From Paramacrobiotus metropolitanus (taxonomy: Eukaryota > Tardigrada > Eutardigrada > Parachela > Macrobiotidae): DNA of 64,000 bases. The position numbers were made by a program, and so were the translations under genes. Shown here in pieces: positions 1 to 11,945 of the stretch. The stretch spans positions 372,001-436,000 of the forward strand of contig NW_026570335.1 in assembly GCF_019649055.1 (NCBI RefSeq), read 5' to 3'. A model generated the notes under the pieces. That model ran no database searches. It was not told the DNA's origin and saw only the letters and a list, made by a program, of their open reading frames with translations. Every line of letters begins with the position of its first letter. Positions within the stretch are counted from its first letter, which is position 1.

Positions 1-84
1 TCAAACAAAAGAAGGCAGAACGTCGGAGGAAGTTTTAAACGTGTGACAGACGAGCTAGCGATACTAAATAATTCTAACGTCATT

Positions 85-1120
85 GTAGCCATTAAGGGTA
101 GTGGCCCGGTACATGATACCAAATTCGTGTACGTACATGCACGAAAACTGTCGCTTTCGCGCACTCCCAAACACATTTTGTTTCGGTTTATGACATTCTG
201 TAGCCATAAGATTTGTAAACACTGACGTGAAAACTAAATATTAGCTTTATTTCAAACTTGTACAAGCAAATGCCATTTACACTTAAACTCAAATATCGAA
301 TAGCTAGAACAAATAAAACAACTCTTCAAGCTCTTTTGAACAACCAACAGTTCCCAGGACAGAAGCGGCATTTCCACGCTGAATTTCAACACTAATACGC
401 TGCCACAAAAAGTCTGTGCCACACTTCTCCTGTTTGATCTTTTATTCGTCGACCAACTTCATTTATGAACTGACGGGTACTGGCGCCGCAACTTCCCATA
501 GTCTCCAAGGACACCGGTTGGAAAAAATAACGATCAGTCAGTTCCTCGTAATTGCGCCTCTTTCGTTCTTCCGCGTCTTCTGCTGCCGAACCCGCTGCTT
601 CTGATGAGCCGGCGATGTACGATATAGCAAATGTGTCGCACACCGTCACATCCCAAATCAAAGGGAGACCGTTCTTCCAAGGGAAAAGAGACAAACCGTC
701 TGGGCGCTTCCCATTCGACCTGCACAGTCCAGGAGGCTCCAAAATAGTCGGGACTTTTGCCGATCCCAGGCTGCGCTGACGTGAAAACCGTTTGTGCGCG
801 CAACATCCGGTTCGGGAGTTATGGCTGTTAGAAAATTCCAAAAAGTTTAAATGCATTCAGGTGTACCAAAAGTCTCATTACGGACCGATCTCCATTAAAT
901 TTTGCACGTAAATTCACATAACGATGAACATCTTTTTTACACGGACCCAGACTTCCATGATTTTTTTCAAATTTTAAAATGAATTTTAAAACTTTTGAAA
1001 TGTTTTAAAATTTGAAAAACATCGTATAACAGTGGATCGGTGTAAAAACGTTCTTCGTGGTAATGTGCATTCACGTGCAAAATTTGAGGGAGATCAGTCC
1101 ATCATGAGACGTGTTCGACA
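85..1120 (+). repeat. Interspersed repeat, copy A, split by a retrotransposon
   Basis: Bases about 85-234 and 776-900 match two other places in the window (3311-3510 plus, 11640-11945 minus): shared stretches include CACTCCCAAACAC, a TAGCC..AAAGA segment and TTCGGGAGTTAT. The two halves join cleanly if the insertion at 235-775 and one target-site copy are removed. Bases 868-955 and 1025-1115 are inverted copies of each other, so the repeat ends in a foldback. A short A/T-rich hairpin occupies about 960-1020. No intact protein is evident. Confidence 0.7.
235..775 (-). mobile_element. 5'-truncated RLE-type non-LTR retrotransposon tail
   Basis: On the minus strand this encodes the C-terminal end of an R2-superfamily-like (restriction-like endonuclease) retrotransposon protein: RPDG..., then WDVTVCDTFA, AEERKRRNYEEL, LETMG and TGEVWHRLF, in the same order as in the copies at 13.3-15.1 and 27.1-28.1 kb. 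The PDG...D.T.D pattern is the family's endonuclease signature. It is flanked by the 13-bp direct repeat CTGACGTGAAAAC (222-234 and 776-788), as expected of target-primed insertion. It is only a dead 3' fragment of about 540 bp. Confidence 0.8.
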
Positions 1121-1639
1121 CATTCTGAATTTAGTAAATAAAAACCTTCGTCACTGCTTATGACAATGGTTGCGCGCGCGGACATTTTTTTCGAATTCTT
1201 ACTTTTTTAAATTTTCGCATTCGTAGCCTTTTTTCTTACTTAGGTAATCAACAATGACTGATTTTCGGCGCTTTTGAGACACCAATTACATGTTTATACT
1301 GCAACAGGAAATTACCAGCACGCGGAAAGCCTGACACCACCAGTGCTCCGACAGCTCTGGCATGACTGGACGCGCGCAATACCGCCATAAATTTGCCATT
1401 TTTCCGATCTAAGCGCGGTCGGCTTTCCAAAATAATAAATTATCGTCCTAAACGACCGCTGTCCGTATTGTTCCTCGACAAACATCATCAGCCGAATCAA
1501 GCAACAAAGTAGAAAACCAGATTTGAACCTTTCCTTGCGGTATTCTTCTTGGCAGTCATCGTGCACGTGCACGGTAACTTAGTGATAACTTTGTACAATC
1601 AGTGCCTTACGCTAAAATACACTCAAACAGGCAATGACC

Positions 1640-1990
1640 AACCCAGGTAAAATAACTCTTTTCACTCTTTAGAAGACCCACAGTTCTTAAAGCCGCCTTT
1701 CCACGTTGGATTTTTACACCTGCACTTACGTTGCCACTAGACTTCGGCAGTGCGCGCTTCTCCTATTTGACCTTTAGCACGTCAGCCAGCTTCACTGATG
1801 AACGGACGAAAACTGACTTAGGTTTTCGCAGTTTCGCAGACTACGGTTCGCAGGTGGCGAAAAAGAACGACCAGCGAGTTCCGAATCGTCTCCAGTTAGC
1901 GTTTCTTTCGTTCTTCTGCGGCCGATCCCGCTTGAGCGCTTTTTGGATCGCCTAATACGTCGGCTATACTTTGAAGGACATAGAGGATGC
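1640..1990 (-). pseudogene. Degenerate RLE retrotransposon C-terminal fragment
   Basis: Nucleotide layout parallels the 3' end of the 235-775 fragment (CCGCCTTTCCACG, CTTCTCCT.TTTGA, TTTCGTTCTTC in the same order), but all frames are broken. A related shorter fragment lies at about 17055-17250 on the other strand beside the inverted copy of the next repeat, so the pair seems to be duplicated as a unit. Confidence 0.5.
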
Positions 1991-3310
1991 ACTTACAGTA
2001 GCGGTAACAGTCTGCTTATACATAATATTTTAATCTAGCGGATTGAGTGGAGCTTCCCATAGCGGTACGGTTTCACCATGATTTTAGCAGTTTTCAGAGA
2101 CAGCAGTGTGGAAATGTAATGAAGATTGAGAAAGTTGTAGTGTTGTGGCTTTGTTTGCTTCGAAAAGATCGCCTATTAAAAATTTCCGTACTAAAACGCA
2201 CGGTTGCAGGAATTGCAAATTTTTTTTCCGTGGTGGTAAAACTACACCACGAGAAAATGGTAGAAAATTATTCGATCTATCAACTTCATATTCTTTTTCT
2301 GGATAGTGTAAGTGAGCAGAATAGTTTTATCAATCAGTGTGCTGCAAAAATATAATTACAGTATGCAAGCACTAATAATCGGAAAGTAATCTTTAAGAAG
2401 ACCGGTTCAGTGTACAAAGTGGAACTATCTGTAGAAGTACCTAATAATACATGCATTAAGATTTTGTCATCGGAGGATAATTTTTTCACTGCGCCCAGTT
2501 TATGTAAATTTTGCCGCACTATTATTCACCAACCAGCAAAGCGATTATGAAAACCGTAAAGTGAATTTTGTATTGACCGGTGGAATCTGCAAAGATGATC
2601 AGAAGAGAGCGAAATTTAGGTACATCAAAGTATGAAACTAAACTCTAGACGATAGTTGTCGCGATCTGTGGCCACAACGACTCTTTGTCCACGCAAGTCT
2701 AAATTCTCACATTAAAGTTATTCAACAGATATTTTATCTTTTGCTTGTTTCTCGACGTATATAAAACTGATTTTACTACGTCCATTAATATTGACGGATT
2801 AATCGCCGGTCAGTCTGTACCGGTATGATTTCCTCGACACACCGTACCTACATAGGCCAATAAAAATAACAATACTGCGTCCAAAGTTCAACGCGTCAAA
2901 CGGTTAACAATAAAAAATATTTCAATTGCGCAAAAAATGAAACTTCCCTAGATTAATGCAAACGGCGAACTCTTTTAATTTTAAACTTACGAGTAATCCC
3001 AATAAGTTGATCCCAGTAGGAAACAGTGGCCGGTACACTACGATATCCGCCACAACGCCATTAGCCTGCTAACGAAGAGTTGCCTACTTTGTACGCTATA
3101 GCAGCACGCCAACATCCGGCTGTGCATGCATGACTCAGCGGTTTATTTGTACGACGAACTTGTACCAGATCTTCGCCATATATTCCTGCAAATAATAAAC
3201 AGGGTGCGAAAAGAGGTGCCTATAATAAACGGGGGTTCTAAGGGGCGCACAGAAGGGTACCATAATAATTTCGTAACGCTAATCAGTTATCGCTGTTTAT
3301 TTTGCCAGCT
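1990..3310 (+). repeat. Long interspersed repeat, copy 1 (inverted partner at 15.7-17.05 kb)
   Basis: The segment is repeated in reverse orientation at about 15745-17055. Matching blocks in the expected inverted order include the GATTCCACCGGTCAATACAAAATTCA region (here near 2560-2600 inverted), the TTAGCAGGCTAATGGCGGATATCGTAGTG region (here near 3035-3075 inverted), and AAAATAAACAGCG near 3290. Similarity is diverged with small indels. No ORF is shared between copies, so it looks like a non-coding transposon derivative. Confidence 0.65.
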
Positions 3311-3510
3311 TTAAGGGATTTGGTTCGGTACATCGCCTTAAGTTCGTGCACATCCCCGGGAACTTTCGCTGTCGGGCACTCCCAAACACTTTTCTGTATT
3401 ACCTTATGGTATTTCGTAGCCAAAAGAATTGTATACGTAGGTGGGAAATCAGGTTGCGGAGTTATGAAGATACCAAAATTCCAGAAAGTTTAAATGCGTT
3501 CAGGTGTAGC
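3311..3510 (+). repeat. Interspersed repeat, copy B
   Basis: Matches copy A (85-234 plus 776-870) and the reverse of copy C (11640-11945): GGTTCGGTACAT, CACTCCCAAACACTTTT, TCGTAGCCAAAAGAATTG, GGAGTTATG and AAGTTTAAATGCGTTCAGGTG. It abuts the end of the longer repeat at 1990-3310. Confidence 0.65.
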
Positions 3511-5811
3511 AAAGCTATTCAAGCTCACAGCATAGCTAAACATGGTGATTTAGCCAACAAAAACAACATCGATTTACCCGCAGCCAGTGATGAATTAGAC
3601 TATTGCACGCCCCAGTTGTGTTTTGTTTATGCTTCTTGCATTCTTTATTGGGCAAAGGCCATCAGTGTTACAAAAAGTGCATTCGCGTAATACTACTTAA
3701 AATGATTCAAATTATGCTTCTTGTAGTTTCCAGTAATAACGATCGCGATTAGTTCTTCGTCAATCGCTTCCTGTCTCAAGCATTTGATCGCCCCATTAGA
3801 GCCAGTTCTAACATTTTGCGGCACACGTTTCCTGTCTGCACAATTTTAATATCTTGGATTAATCTTTTCCAAATCATCCTCAAGTGAGTCAAGGTAATGA
3901 GAATAACAAAAAGTAAGAAGCTACAAAACAAAAATAGCAGTTAACAAAATTACAAAAATAGCAGTTAACTGAAATACGTTAATTTATCGGCAAAGCATTT
4001 TGAACTTAGCCGCAATTATAGCCTGTATTATGCACCCGTTTTCGTCTGTTTCCACTTTTGCCACTGTACTACGATAGGTTGCACTATATTATTACGTGCC
4101 GGTCGAATTTCTACAATGCTTGAAACATTCCAACGCGTTATGCGAACAGAGCGGATTACCACCTGCACCGCAAAGGAACCTGTACCGCATTACCTGGGTT
4201 AGACGTTTTTCCAACAAGCTGCGTAAACGTTGTGCGTTTTTTACGAGTTATCTTTACAACGAACATATTTCCAGAAATGTGTATTACCGCTGGAAAGATT
4301 TATTCGAGGTCAGGGTCTTACTGATTGCTAGTCAGTACGTTCTGAGCAAAGGTCACCGGTGTGTATTGTCAACCAGCCGAGTGTCAGCGACTGATTTCTA
4401 CGATCTGAAGTTTTGTTGAATTACAGAAAATAAGTCAGCGAGGAAAGTTCAAGATTCCTTCAGTGGACAAAAATAATGTAAAATCACCCGCGAACAGACA
4501 ATAATTGGTGACCTTGTCACGATCTAATTATTGCCGAGTTTTCCGCTCTGGTCGTCAGCAATCTGCATTAACAGTCATCGGCAAGTACTTTAAGATTCTG
4601 CAACGATATGTACAGTTGTTAACTAAGTTCTGTTTTTCTGAAGCAACCACACTAAGTGTCAGCAGCTGCCACACCAAAAATGCTTGTTTTGATATTGTTG
4701 CCTTCCCAGTAATATTTTCCAGACTAAAAAGGTGAAAAAGAAACACTGGACGACGTCAAAATCTACTTCTAGTTAACGTATTTAACACAACCGTCCTAAC
4801 TTGGCTGGGTAGGGCTTTATAAACACGGAGCGTCATCAAGAGCCACCGTACTACGATATGTCCGCTTTCATAGAATACAATTTAATAGGCAATAGCCACC
4901 ACAACAACAATGACTGCAAGCGCCGGCATACTACTTAATAGTTAAAATTCTGCTTTCATAGAATCAGTTGCAGTCTGTTTTCATAGAATCAGTTACAATT
5001 CGATTAAGTACTGTAGTACATGGAAGCCTTCTGGGTTAAGACGCATAATTCTTTTCGCATCAGGGGACTACGAAACTTTTGGCATCGTCGAAATCTAATC
5101 TTGCGCAGAACGTAACCTGTTACTATGCCATCCGGCGATATGACTTTGGAAACTTGAAACCTGGGACTGAATTTCAATAGCTAGCACTGAATCACGCGCA
5201 GATAATAAATAAATAAAATTGTGTACGTCATGATTCAGTTTTAAACATGATATACAAGTGCTCTATAATCCTCGAACTATAAAGCAAACAACCGCTCCAA
5301 AAAAATTATAGAGAAAATCAATCGGATAAAAACTAAAACCATTCCACAACATATGTCTAAAATAAGTGCGAAAAATTAGATGAAAATAAAACTGGGACAA
5401 TTATTAATGCTTATGCGGCATCGCTTTGTTTAGTTAGGATTTAGAATACTCTGGCGACAGCTGCAGATCGAACACGCCGCTGCACTACGTTTTCTACCGA
5501 AAGCTAATACTGTATCTTTAATTTCCATTGACTTTTCACGTTGACACCAACGCTACCGGCTGCGACCGCTGCGTGACCATTGAACAAGTTGGTGGTTATC
5601 CGTAACAATTTCTTTCTATTATTACTAACTTTCTGGATGCATACCTGATTCGGCCTGGTCGGCTGTCACGTATCTGGTCATCGATCTGCGTCATGCGCAA
5701 TGAACACTTAACGTTTCACGCTGCTTTTTTTTGATTCTGTTAGGTACAATCGTTTGCCCTATCTAAATTAAATCTAATTTTAAAATTCCTTATACTTCTA
5801 TTAGTTCTATA
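3511..5811. other. No recognisable gene
   Basis: Only short chance ORFs (longest about 107 codons at 4096-4419, not recognised). Around 4865-5000 a short phrase, TTTCATAGAATCAGTT, recurs two or three times. Otherwise I see nothing supportable. Confidence 0.5.
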
Positions 5812-6020
5812 CGAGGACAGGCTTAGTATTCGCGATCACCTAAAAAGTAGCGAGAATTCGCGATCACCGTGCCCGGGTTGTGCAGAACAGTCAGTCACCA
5901 GCCAGCCACCTAGGGAAGGCAGTCCAGTCCAATGGCTGTGTGGGGTGTCACAACCCGCGCACGGTGTTCGCGAATTCTCGCTACTTTTTTAGGTGATCGC
6001 GAATACTAAGCCTGTCCTCG
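5812..6020. mobile_element. 209-bp MITE with long terminal inverted repeats, TA target site
   Basis: Starts CGAGGACAGGCTTAGTATTC and ends with its reverse complement, flanked by TA at 5810-5811 and 6021-6022. The arms are about 65 bases long, including TCGCGATCACCTAAAAAGTA, with a short central spacer. The outer end resembles that of the pogo-like element at 6187-8841 (CGAGGACGAGCTTAGTAC), so it is probably a non-autonomous relative mobilised by that transposase group. Confidence 0.85.
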
Positions 6021-6186
6021 TAGTCGTACTCTATTTTCATTTTAATTCTGCTTCGTTAATTGACTGAAAATTGCTTCTGTTAATTGACTGACTGAAAAGT
6101 TTTCTTCTTTCTTTTTTCAACATTTGTTTTTTTTTAAATACGTAAGCTACCTTGGTACTAAAAATTGGCTTGCTTTATTATTCATA

Positions 6187-8841
6187 CGAGGACGAGCTTA
6201 GTACATGTGATAGACAAAAAAACTAGCGAGAGAATCTGATAACCATGCCCGGCCCGTGCAACACGGGCAACCACCCAGGTTTGTCAGTGCTGGTAAACAC
6301 ATCACATTTAATACAAATAATCATCCCAGTAATACCGCACACTTTATTTCTTACAGTAAAACTTTGACTTTGTAGAACCACATGTGAAATTTCAGAGGAC
6401 TCACTTTTTACCCATTCTGAAAGATTTTTTAATTTTAGTCGGAGTATTTGTCACATCGCTAAGTCCGCTACGAGTGTTTCTTTTTCGCTTATTTTTCTGC
6501 AGCAATTTTTCTGCTTCCCGTTGCTCGAGCGCTGCGATTACTTTACTGTCCGTCGCAATAAGCCCTGCTTCGGCGCGCAGACGAGAATCTTTAAGTTTTC
6601 TCTTTTTCTGAGAATGAGCGCTCATGAAATTATGGTGCCAATCTGCAGCCACTTTGTCAGCTGCAACCGATGGAAGAAAACCTTCTGCTTTAGAGATTGT
6701 GAACGCCACAATCTCTTCTATCTGTCCTTCAGTCAAAAGTGGAATTTTTCGAAGATTTGTGCGTATAACTTCCAGCTCGCTCACGTATACGGTGGCAACA
6801 GAAATGGGAACGTCTGATAGAAATTGGCTTGGAACAGGCTCTACGTAAGCTCGGCAGACCGCATCCGGGTTGAACGGATAGATTCCGGAAGAAGCAAACC
6901 CAGAAATAATATTGGCGGCCATGTTAAATTCATCCCATTCTTTCACAAGGTGACGAGCGAAGTTTTGTTTGTTAACCTACGATCAAATTTAATTTTTGGA
7001 TTAATTTATCAGATTTATTTATTAATTAAAATTAGCATAAAAAATGAAAATACCTCTTCTTCAGCGATAAGGGTCATCAGTCGCAAATAATCCCGCCAAT
7101 ATTTTTTAACAGGGCCGTACACCTTCAGATCCATGGGTTGCAACTTCCCGGTCTGACCAGACGGCAGTATGACAACGGTAATATCTTTGTCAGACTTCAT
7201 GCACTCCGATAAAACTCCAGATTGAACATATGAGAGCTGTGCCCATCGAGAAAAAATAACATTCTGAAAAAATACACAATATTATTATTTTTCAACATTG
7301 ATTTTTTAATAAAATGAAAGAAATTTATGACAAATAATTTTTTAAATTTTTTAATAGAGTAAAAGAAAACACGCACTTTGCTGCCGTCATTTTGGGGATG
7401 ACTTCTTCTCTGATATATGAAGTGAAAGTTGAATTATCCATCACGCCTGACGAGTTAAAGCCAATATGACATCTGTCGTCTGTGCCGTCAAAACGAGAAG
7501 CAAGGAAAACTTTGCCGTCAAATAAAATTAATGGTCGCAGAATTTCTCCAGCCGCATTGCCGCCCGCCAACACCGTGATTAGTTCGCGGTCGTTACCGTC
7601 ATAGTACGAAAGGACCTCCTTTACCCCCCGCTTGGCGTATACCGTCGTCACTTTTCCGCTACCTGGAACGCTGACTCGTCAAAATTCCAGATTCCTGCAG
7701 GATCAAGCAGCAGGCCCTCGGTATTAAGCTCACTCAATCGTTGTATCTAACCCTCCCGATTCTCCACGGTCCACTCTTTAGCCTTTTTTCGGGAAACGCT
7801 GTGTGAAATTCGCTGAGCAATTTTCGGGTGCCTTTTAAGAAATTCGCGATGCCAGTATGACGAAAACATCTTTCGATTTTTGGGCACATCTGTACAAGGT
7901 AAAATTTTTGTAAGTAAAAGAAAAACCAGTAACGTACAAATATTCTCACACTAACTTCACTGAATATTCCGTCAGAAACGGACGCATTCAATTTAAAAAT
8001 TAACCAATATAAATAAATGCGATAACAGTCAATAATTTAATTTAATTTTACAGGAATAATTTTAAATCTCATTTTAGTTACCTTTATATTTGGTCAGTAA
8101 CGGCACAATCCGCTTTAAAAATCTTTTATCCAGAGGGATGCCGTTCTCCGCACATTTCAGCAGCAGATTTTCGATGTAGTTTTCTTCGGCTTCCGAAAAT
8201 TTTCTCATATGTGCGCCTTTCTTTTCCGTACGCACGCCCTTCAGTTTATTCCAGAACGAAGAGTAAGGAACCTTGTACTTTTTCGCTGCAGCGTACTGTG
8301 ACAGGTTCCCCGTTCTACAAGCTTTCAGCGCCAAGGCCATACTATCATCGTACGCTGCTGGTAAAGGCACGTCGCTGGCAGGTTCCTCCACAATTCTCAC
8401 TCAACGGTAGGCCCGAAACAACGCTGATACTCGCGCAAGAAATCTCCATCGCAGGTGCAGAAAACAAACTGGCAGGTAGCCGTACGTCGGTGATATTCTC
8501 ATCGTAGTACATCTTGCCAGATGAATCTTATTAATTATTTAGATGGTAATTTTATAACATTATTATCAAGAGCTTGGTTAATTAATGTCAGTCACTGGTT
8601 ACTGAAAATTTTGCGGAGAACCAATTATAAACAAAGTTAGAAAACCAAAACAAAACTCGCATTTAAATTTTAATGCGAGTGTGCGTTACAGTAAATAGCA
8701 GGCCGTGTTCAGCTAACGGCTGCGTGACGGCGCGCGGCTACCGCCAGCCTAAGGTGGCTGACAGTGTTGCACAGCACGCAAATGGTTATCAGATTCTCTC
8801 GCTAGTTTTTTTGTCTATCACATGTACTAAGCTCGTCCTCG
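6187..8841 (-). mobile_element. Pogo/Tigger-like DNA transposon with ~60-bp TIRs
   Basis: The left end CGAGGACGAGCTTAGTACAT and the right end are inverted copies over roughly 60 bases, continuing through GTGATAGACAAAAAAACTAG and CGAGAGAATCTGATAACC. TA dinucleotides flank it at 6185-6186 and 8842-8843, the target duplication expected for Tc1/mariner/pogo elements. The minus-strand interior encodes transposase pieces (next entry). Total length 2655 bp, typical of an autonomous pogo-like element, but the transposase frame is broken. Confidence 0.9.
6401..8400 (-). pseudogene. Pogo/Tigger-like (HTH-psq + DDE_1) transposase, broken
   Basis: Read on the minus strand. An N-terminal psq/CENP-B-type helix-turn-helix lies at 8400-8074 (ALKACRTGNLSQYAAAKKY, then YSSFWNKLKG). 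The DDE_1 catalytic region is at 7651-7325 (HIGFNSSGVMDNSTF). A catalytic-type LDGHSSH is readable near 7250-7230 in another frame, followed by LPSGQTGKLQPMD at 7200-7015. A C-terminal segment lies at 6946-6401 (ASSGIYPFNPDAV, then a basic tail). The order matches the family, but the pieces occupy different frames with spacers. Some gaps could be introns, but no clean set of splice sites rescues the whole. It presumably acted in the nucleus, cutting at the TIRs described above. It is now probably inactive. Confidence 0.8.
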
Positions 8842-8889
8842 TACTTATTCCACATAATCAGAAAATCCTGTTCTGACGATCAAAATATA

Positions 8890-9231
8890 AGGGGAAAAAT
8901 GTGTGCCGAACCAATCCCTTGTACTTCTGATGTAGGCCAGCTGGTGGTTTACGTTGTGGCTGGTCCAGCCCCAGTGTTCTATGTAAAGCGCTGCGATTAA
9001 GATTGCAGGTACTGATAACAGGTAAGCCGCACTCATACAACTGCAGGTAAACAGGCTAAAACTGTATTAGAGCCCAGACCTGCCTGGTGCAGCTAATACC
9101 ACATGTACCGTCAATGCCCACTGCCCAGACATAAAACGCTGTGCAGCCACAACGCAAACCACCAGCTGGCTTACATCAGAAGTACTTGGTTCGGCTAGAC
9201 ACATTGGTTCGGCTAGACACATTTTTCCCCC
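8890..9231. mobile_element. MITE family 2, copy 1 (~340 bp)
   Basis: Left end AGGGGAAAAATGTGT and right end ACACATTTTTCCCCC are inverted copies, and TA-rich flanks (ATATA / TATATT) suggest TA target sites. Inner inverted blocks include CCAGCTGGTGGTTTACGTTGTGGC and its partner near 9140. At the right end TTGGTTCGGCTAGACACA is duplicated in tandem. A partial second copy is at 40981-41172. Confidence 0.8.
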
Positions 9232-9239
9232 TATATTAC

Positions 9240-11560
9240 TCTATCGAACCTGCTAGATAAGCTCCCCTCAGCGTACAATCAAAACGAGCCGATACGCGCT
9301 TAGAACGGCTTCGTTGGTGTACCGGTGAGAAAAAAGCAATATCCAGCAAGAAATAAAGAATTTAGCTGGTTTTTATCATCCCAAGGGTATGCGGGATGAA
9401 TGCCACGGCTACAATAATTTAAGTACTTAAACGTGCAATTCTTTCCAAAGTTTAGGAAACATCACTTTTTATACAACATCAACCGACCCATTTAAACTTG
9501 GATATTTGGATTCCTTGGATTTGCAACTTCTTTTCACCACAACACGAGCTGGTAAGAATATGATTATTATACTTGTGTGTTTTGCCAAGTTGGTTCTGGA
9601 CTGGAGTGTGCAGTTGTGCTCACTTTTTTAAAAATAATTGACAGTCCAGGTAAAACGCTTAGCCTGCTGACAGAGTGCCATTCCCAAGAAACCTTGCAAA
9701 CGATAAGAAAAAGTACTACCAAATAATGATTGCATCAGTTAAACTTTAACAAGTTCTGTATACCGGCATAAATACCGAATGTCTGAATATGAAGCCTGAT
9801 AGCCACAACACTACATTTCATGCCTACAAACCACAAATAAAAATTTCAGCAAATGCTGAACTTTAAACTGATGCTGCATTCTATCAGCCATTTTCAATTA
9901 TATCATTCGGCTTCAGCCCTACAATCCATCATTCGTTCGAAAAACGGTGGGTGCCACTGCGCGCGTATCGTATAAGGCGCGGGAATTACGGTGAAAAAAA
10001 CGGAAATTATCCTATAGTGATCACGATCACGAAGAAATCGGTGCGAAATAGTTGTCTCTGCGACGCAATGAGTGAACGAAATTTCCCGTAGCGGAAGTGC
10101 CCCGTGAAGCACTTGGATAGGGACCTGGTCAAGTTGTTGGCGAAGGAGCGCAGGCGGCGCCGCGGCTGCGTCGGATATGTGACTGCGAGTGCTGCACGGG
10201 AATGACCTTTGCCTTTCAGCTGATGAAGGAAGCCGGTGATACGGAAAGGCTTTTCGGCCGCGGCGCAGACGAATATCGTAAACTGTGCAACGGCAATCGA
10301 GAAGTCGAGACAATCAGGGTTCGTTCACTTCATGAGCATAAGTCAACAGTTAAGGATTTTCCATCTTCCTTGCGTATAGGCACAACTGGTAATTAACGGA
10401 ACCCGCTGATACAAAAAAGAGAGAGGATTCGTTTAACTCACTCAATTACTGTAACAATGCCAACACTACAGGACCAGCACAGGTCGGCGCTTTGCCATGA
10501 ATTTGGAAAAGTTGCCGTGGTAAAAGCCCTCGCACTACGAGTCAACCAAGCATCACTCTGTATCGGAACATTCGCGCTGATCGTCCTGGCATTGGGATTG
10601 TGAAGCTTGCTGCAGGTGTCTCTCCAGTCGCAACCGAAACCATAAAGGATAAACGCACTAGTTAGTTGGTTGTGTACGTTGCGAACTTTTTTTGTAACAG
10701 CTGTATTAGGAAAATGCACCAAACTAGGAATTGCAGACCAAGGCGCGAGCAGCGCATATTTTCCTTCAACAAACTGACGGTTTGGTAGATCATGCATTAA
10801 CTAACATCGTGATGGAACTTGCGCAATTTTCCCCACTTCATCTTCGAATGCGCTTCTCGCAGGATGCTGAATCCTATGTAATATTGCTGTATATCAGAAC
10901 ATTTTTCTTCGCTGTTTGCCGCTTAAAGTAATGTTGAACTTTTGAAGTAATGTTTTCCCGTGCAAGCTGCATCGATCTACTGATAAGTACATAACAATAC
11001 AGAAAATAATAAATGTACCGAGAGAACAAGCCCTCAGAAATTCGTTTTCAGGCACACCTGTAATTTCGCTGGTAGGATTATCCGCTAAATGTTGTAAACT
11101 TGTAATTAATTGTCCCTGGTGGCAACGAAACGCTCGAGACAGAGAGCGGTTAATGAAGAGCCCGCGCATTTTTAGCTGAATAGTGTAACTTAATAATTAT
11201 GAGTTCAATACAATACGTTGATTGCAGCCTACTGGAATTTTTTTAGCATTAATTTTTGTCACTGTTATAATTAATTTTTCTTACGATTTTTTCTCGGTTA
11301 GTTTTTGCTAACGTTACCACAATAATAATAAAGTTGCCATAATAATTTTAAACATCTACAAACAGAACTGTAGATTGCTTACGTTTATGCATTCATGCAA
11401 GTAAGTAAAAAGCTGAGCACGTTAAACTGACTAAAGTGCACTATTCACGAAACATTGTTGAACCAAGTGAGCTCACGTAGATGCCGTCTCAAAGAGTTAA
11501 GCCGCCTCAAAGAGCTTTTGGTGAGCGCGTTAGATTGCCATTAACTGGACGGTGACGTTG
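9240..11560. other. No recognisable gene
   Basis: Several ORFs of 60-136 codons exist (for example 9903-10313 minus, 10202-10396 plus, 10438-10797 minus) on overlapping strands. None shows a motif I can name, and no convincing splice-linked exon set was seen. Bases 10080-10320 are locally more GC-rich and could hide an exon, but I cannot support one. Confidence 0.4.
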
Positions 11561-11639
11561 GTCTTTGGGAAGAGCAGTAAAAGTCCAAAAATTAAAAAAA
11601 ATTAATTTAAAATTCGAAAAAAATGGTAGAAAACTGGTT

Positions 11640-11945
11640 CGGTACCAAAACGATCTTCATAGTAATGTGCGTTTGCATGCACAATTTGAAGAGCATCGGT
11701 TCATAATGAGACTTTTGGTACACCTTCGCGCGTTTAAACTTCTGGAATTTGCTTTCACTAATAACTCCCGAACCGGATGTTGCGCGCACATAAGGTTTTT
11801 TCGCCTATGTACACGAATCTTTTGGCTACAAAATATGATAAAGCAAAAAAAGTGTTTGGGAGTGCGCGACAGGGAAAGTTGCCGTGAATGTATACAAATT
11901 TGGTGCTATGTACCGTGCCAAATCCCTTAAAGCGGATGTTGCCCG
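11640..11945 (-). repeat. Interspersed repeat, copy C
   Basis: Reverse-strand copy of the repeat seen at 85-900 and 3311-3510. Reading minus: GGCACGGTACATAGCACCAA, CGCACTCCCAAACAC, TTTGTAGCCAAAAGATTCG, CGCGCAACATCCGGTTCGGG, then the outer end resembling 868-955. It shows what the uninterrupted repeat looks like at the place where copy A was hit by a retrotransposon. Confidence 0.7.

Noticed and set aside
9903-10313. 136-codon minus-strand ORF
   Set aside because: No motif, overlapped by equally open frames on the plus strand, and no splice-linked neighbours.
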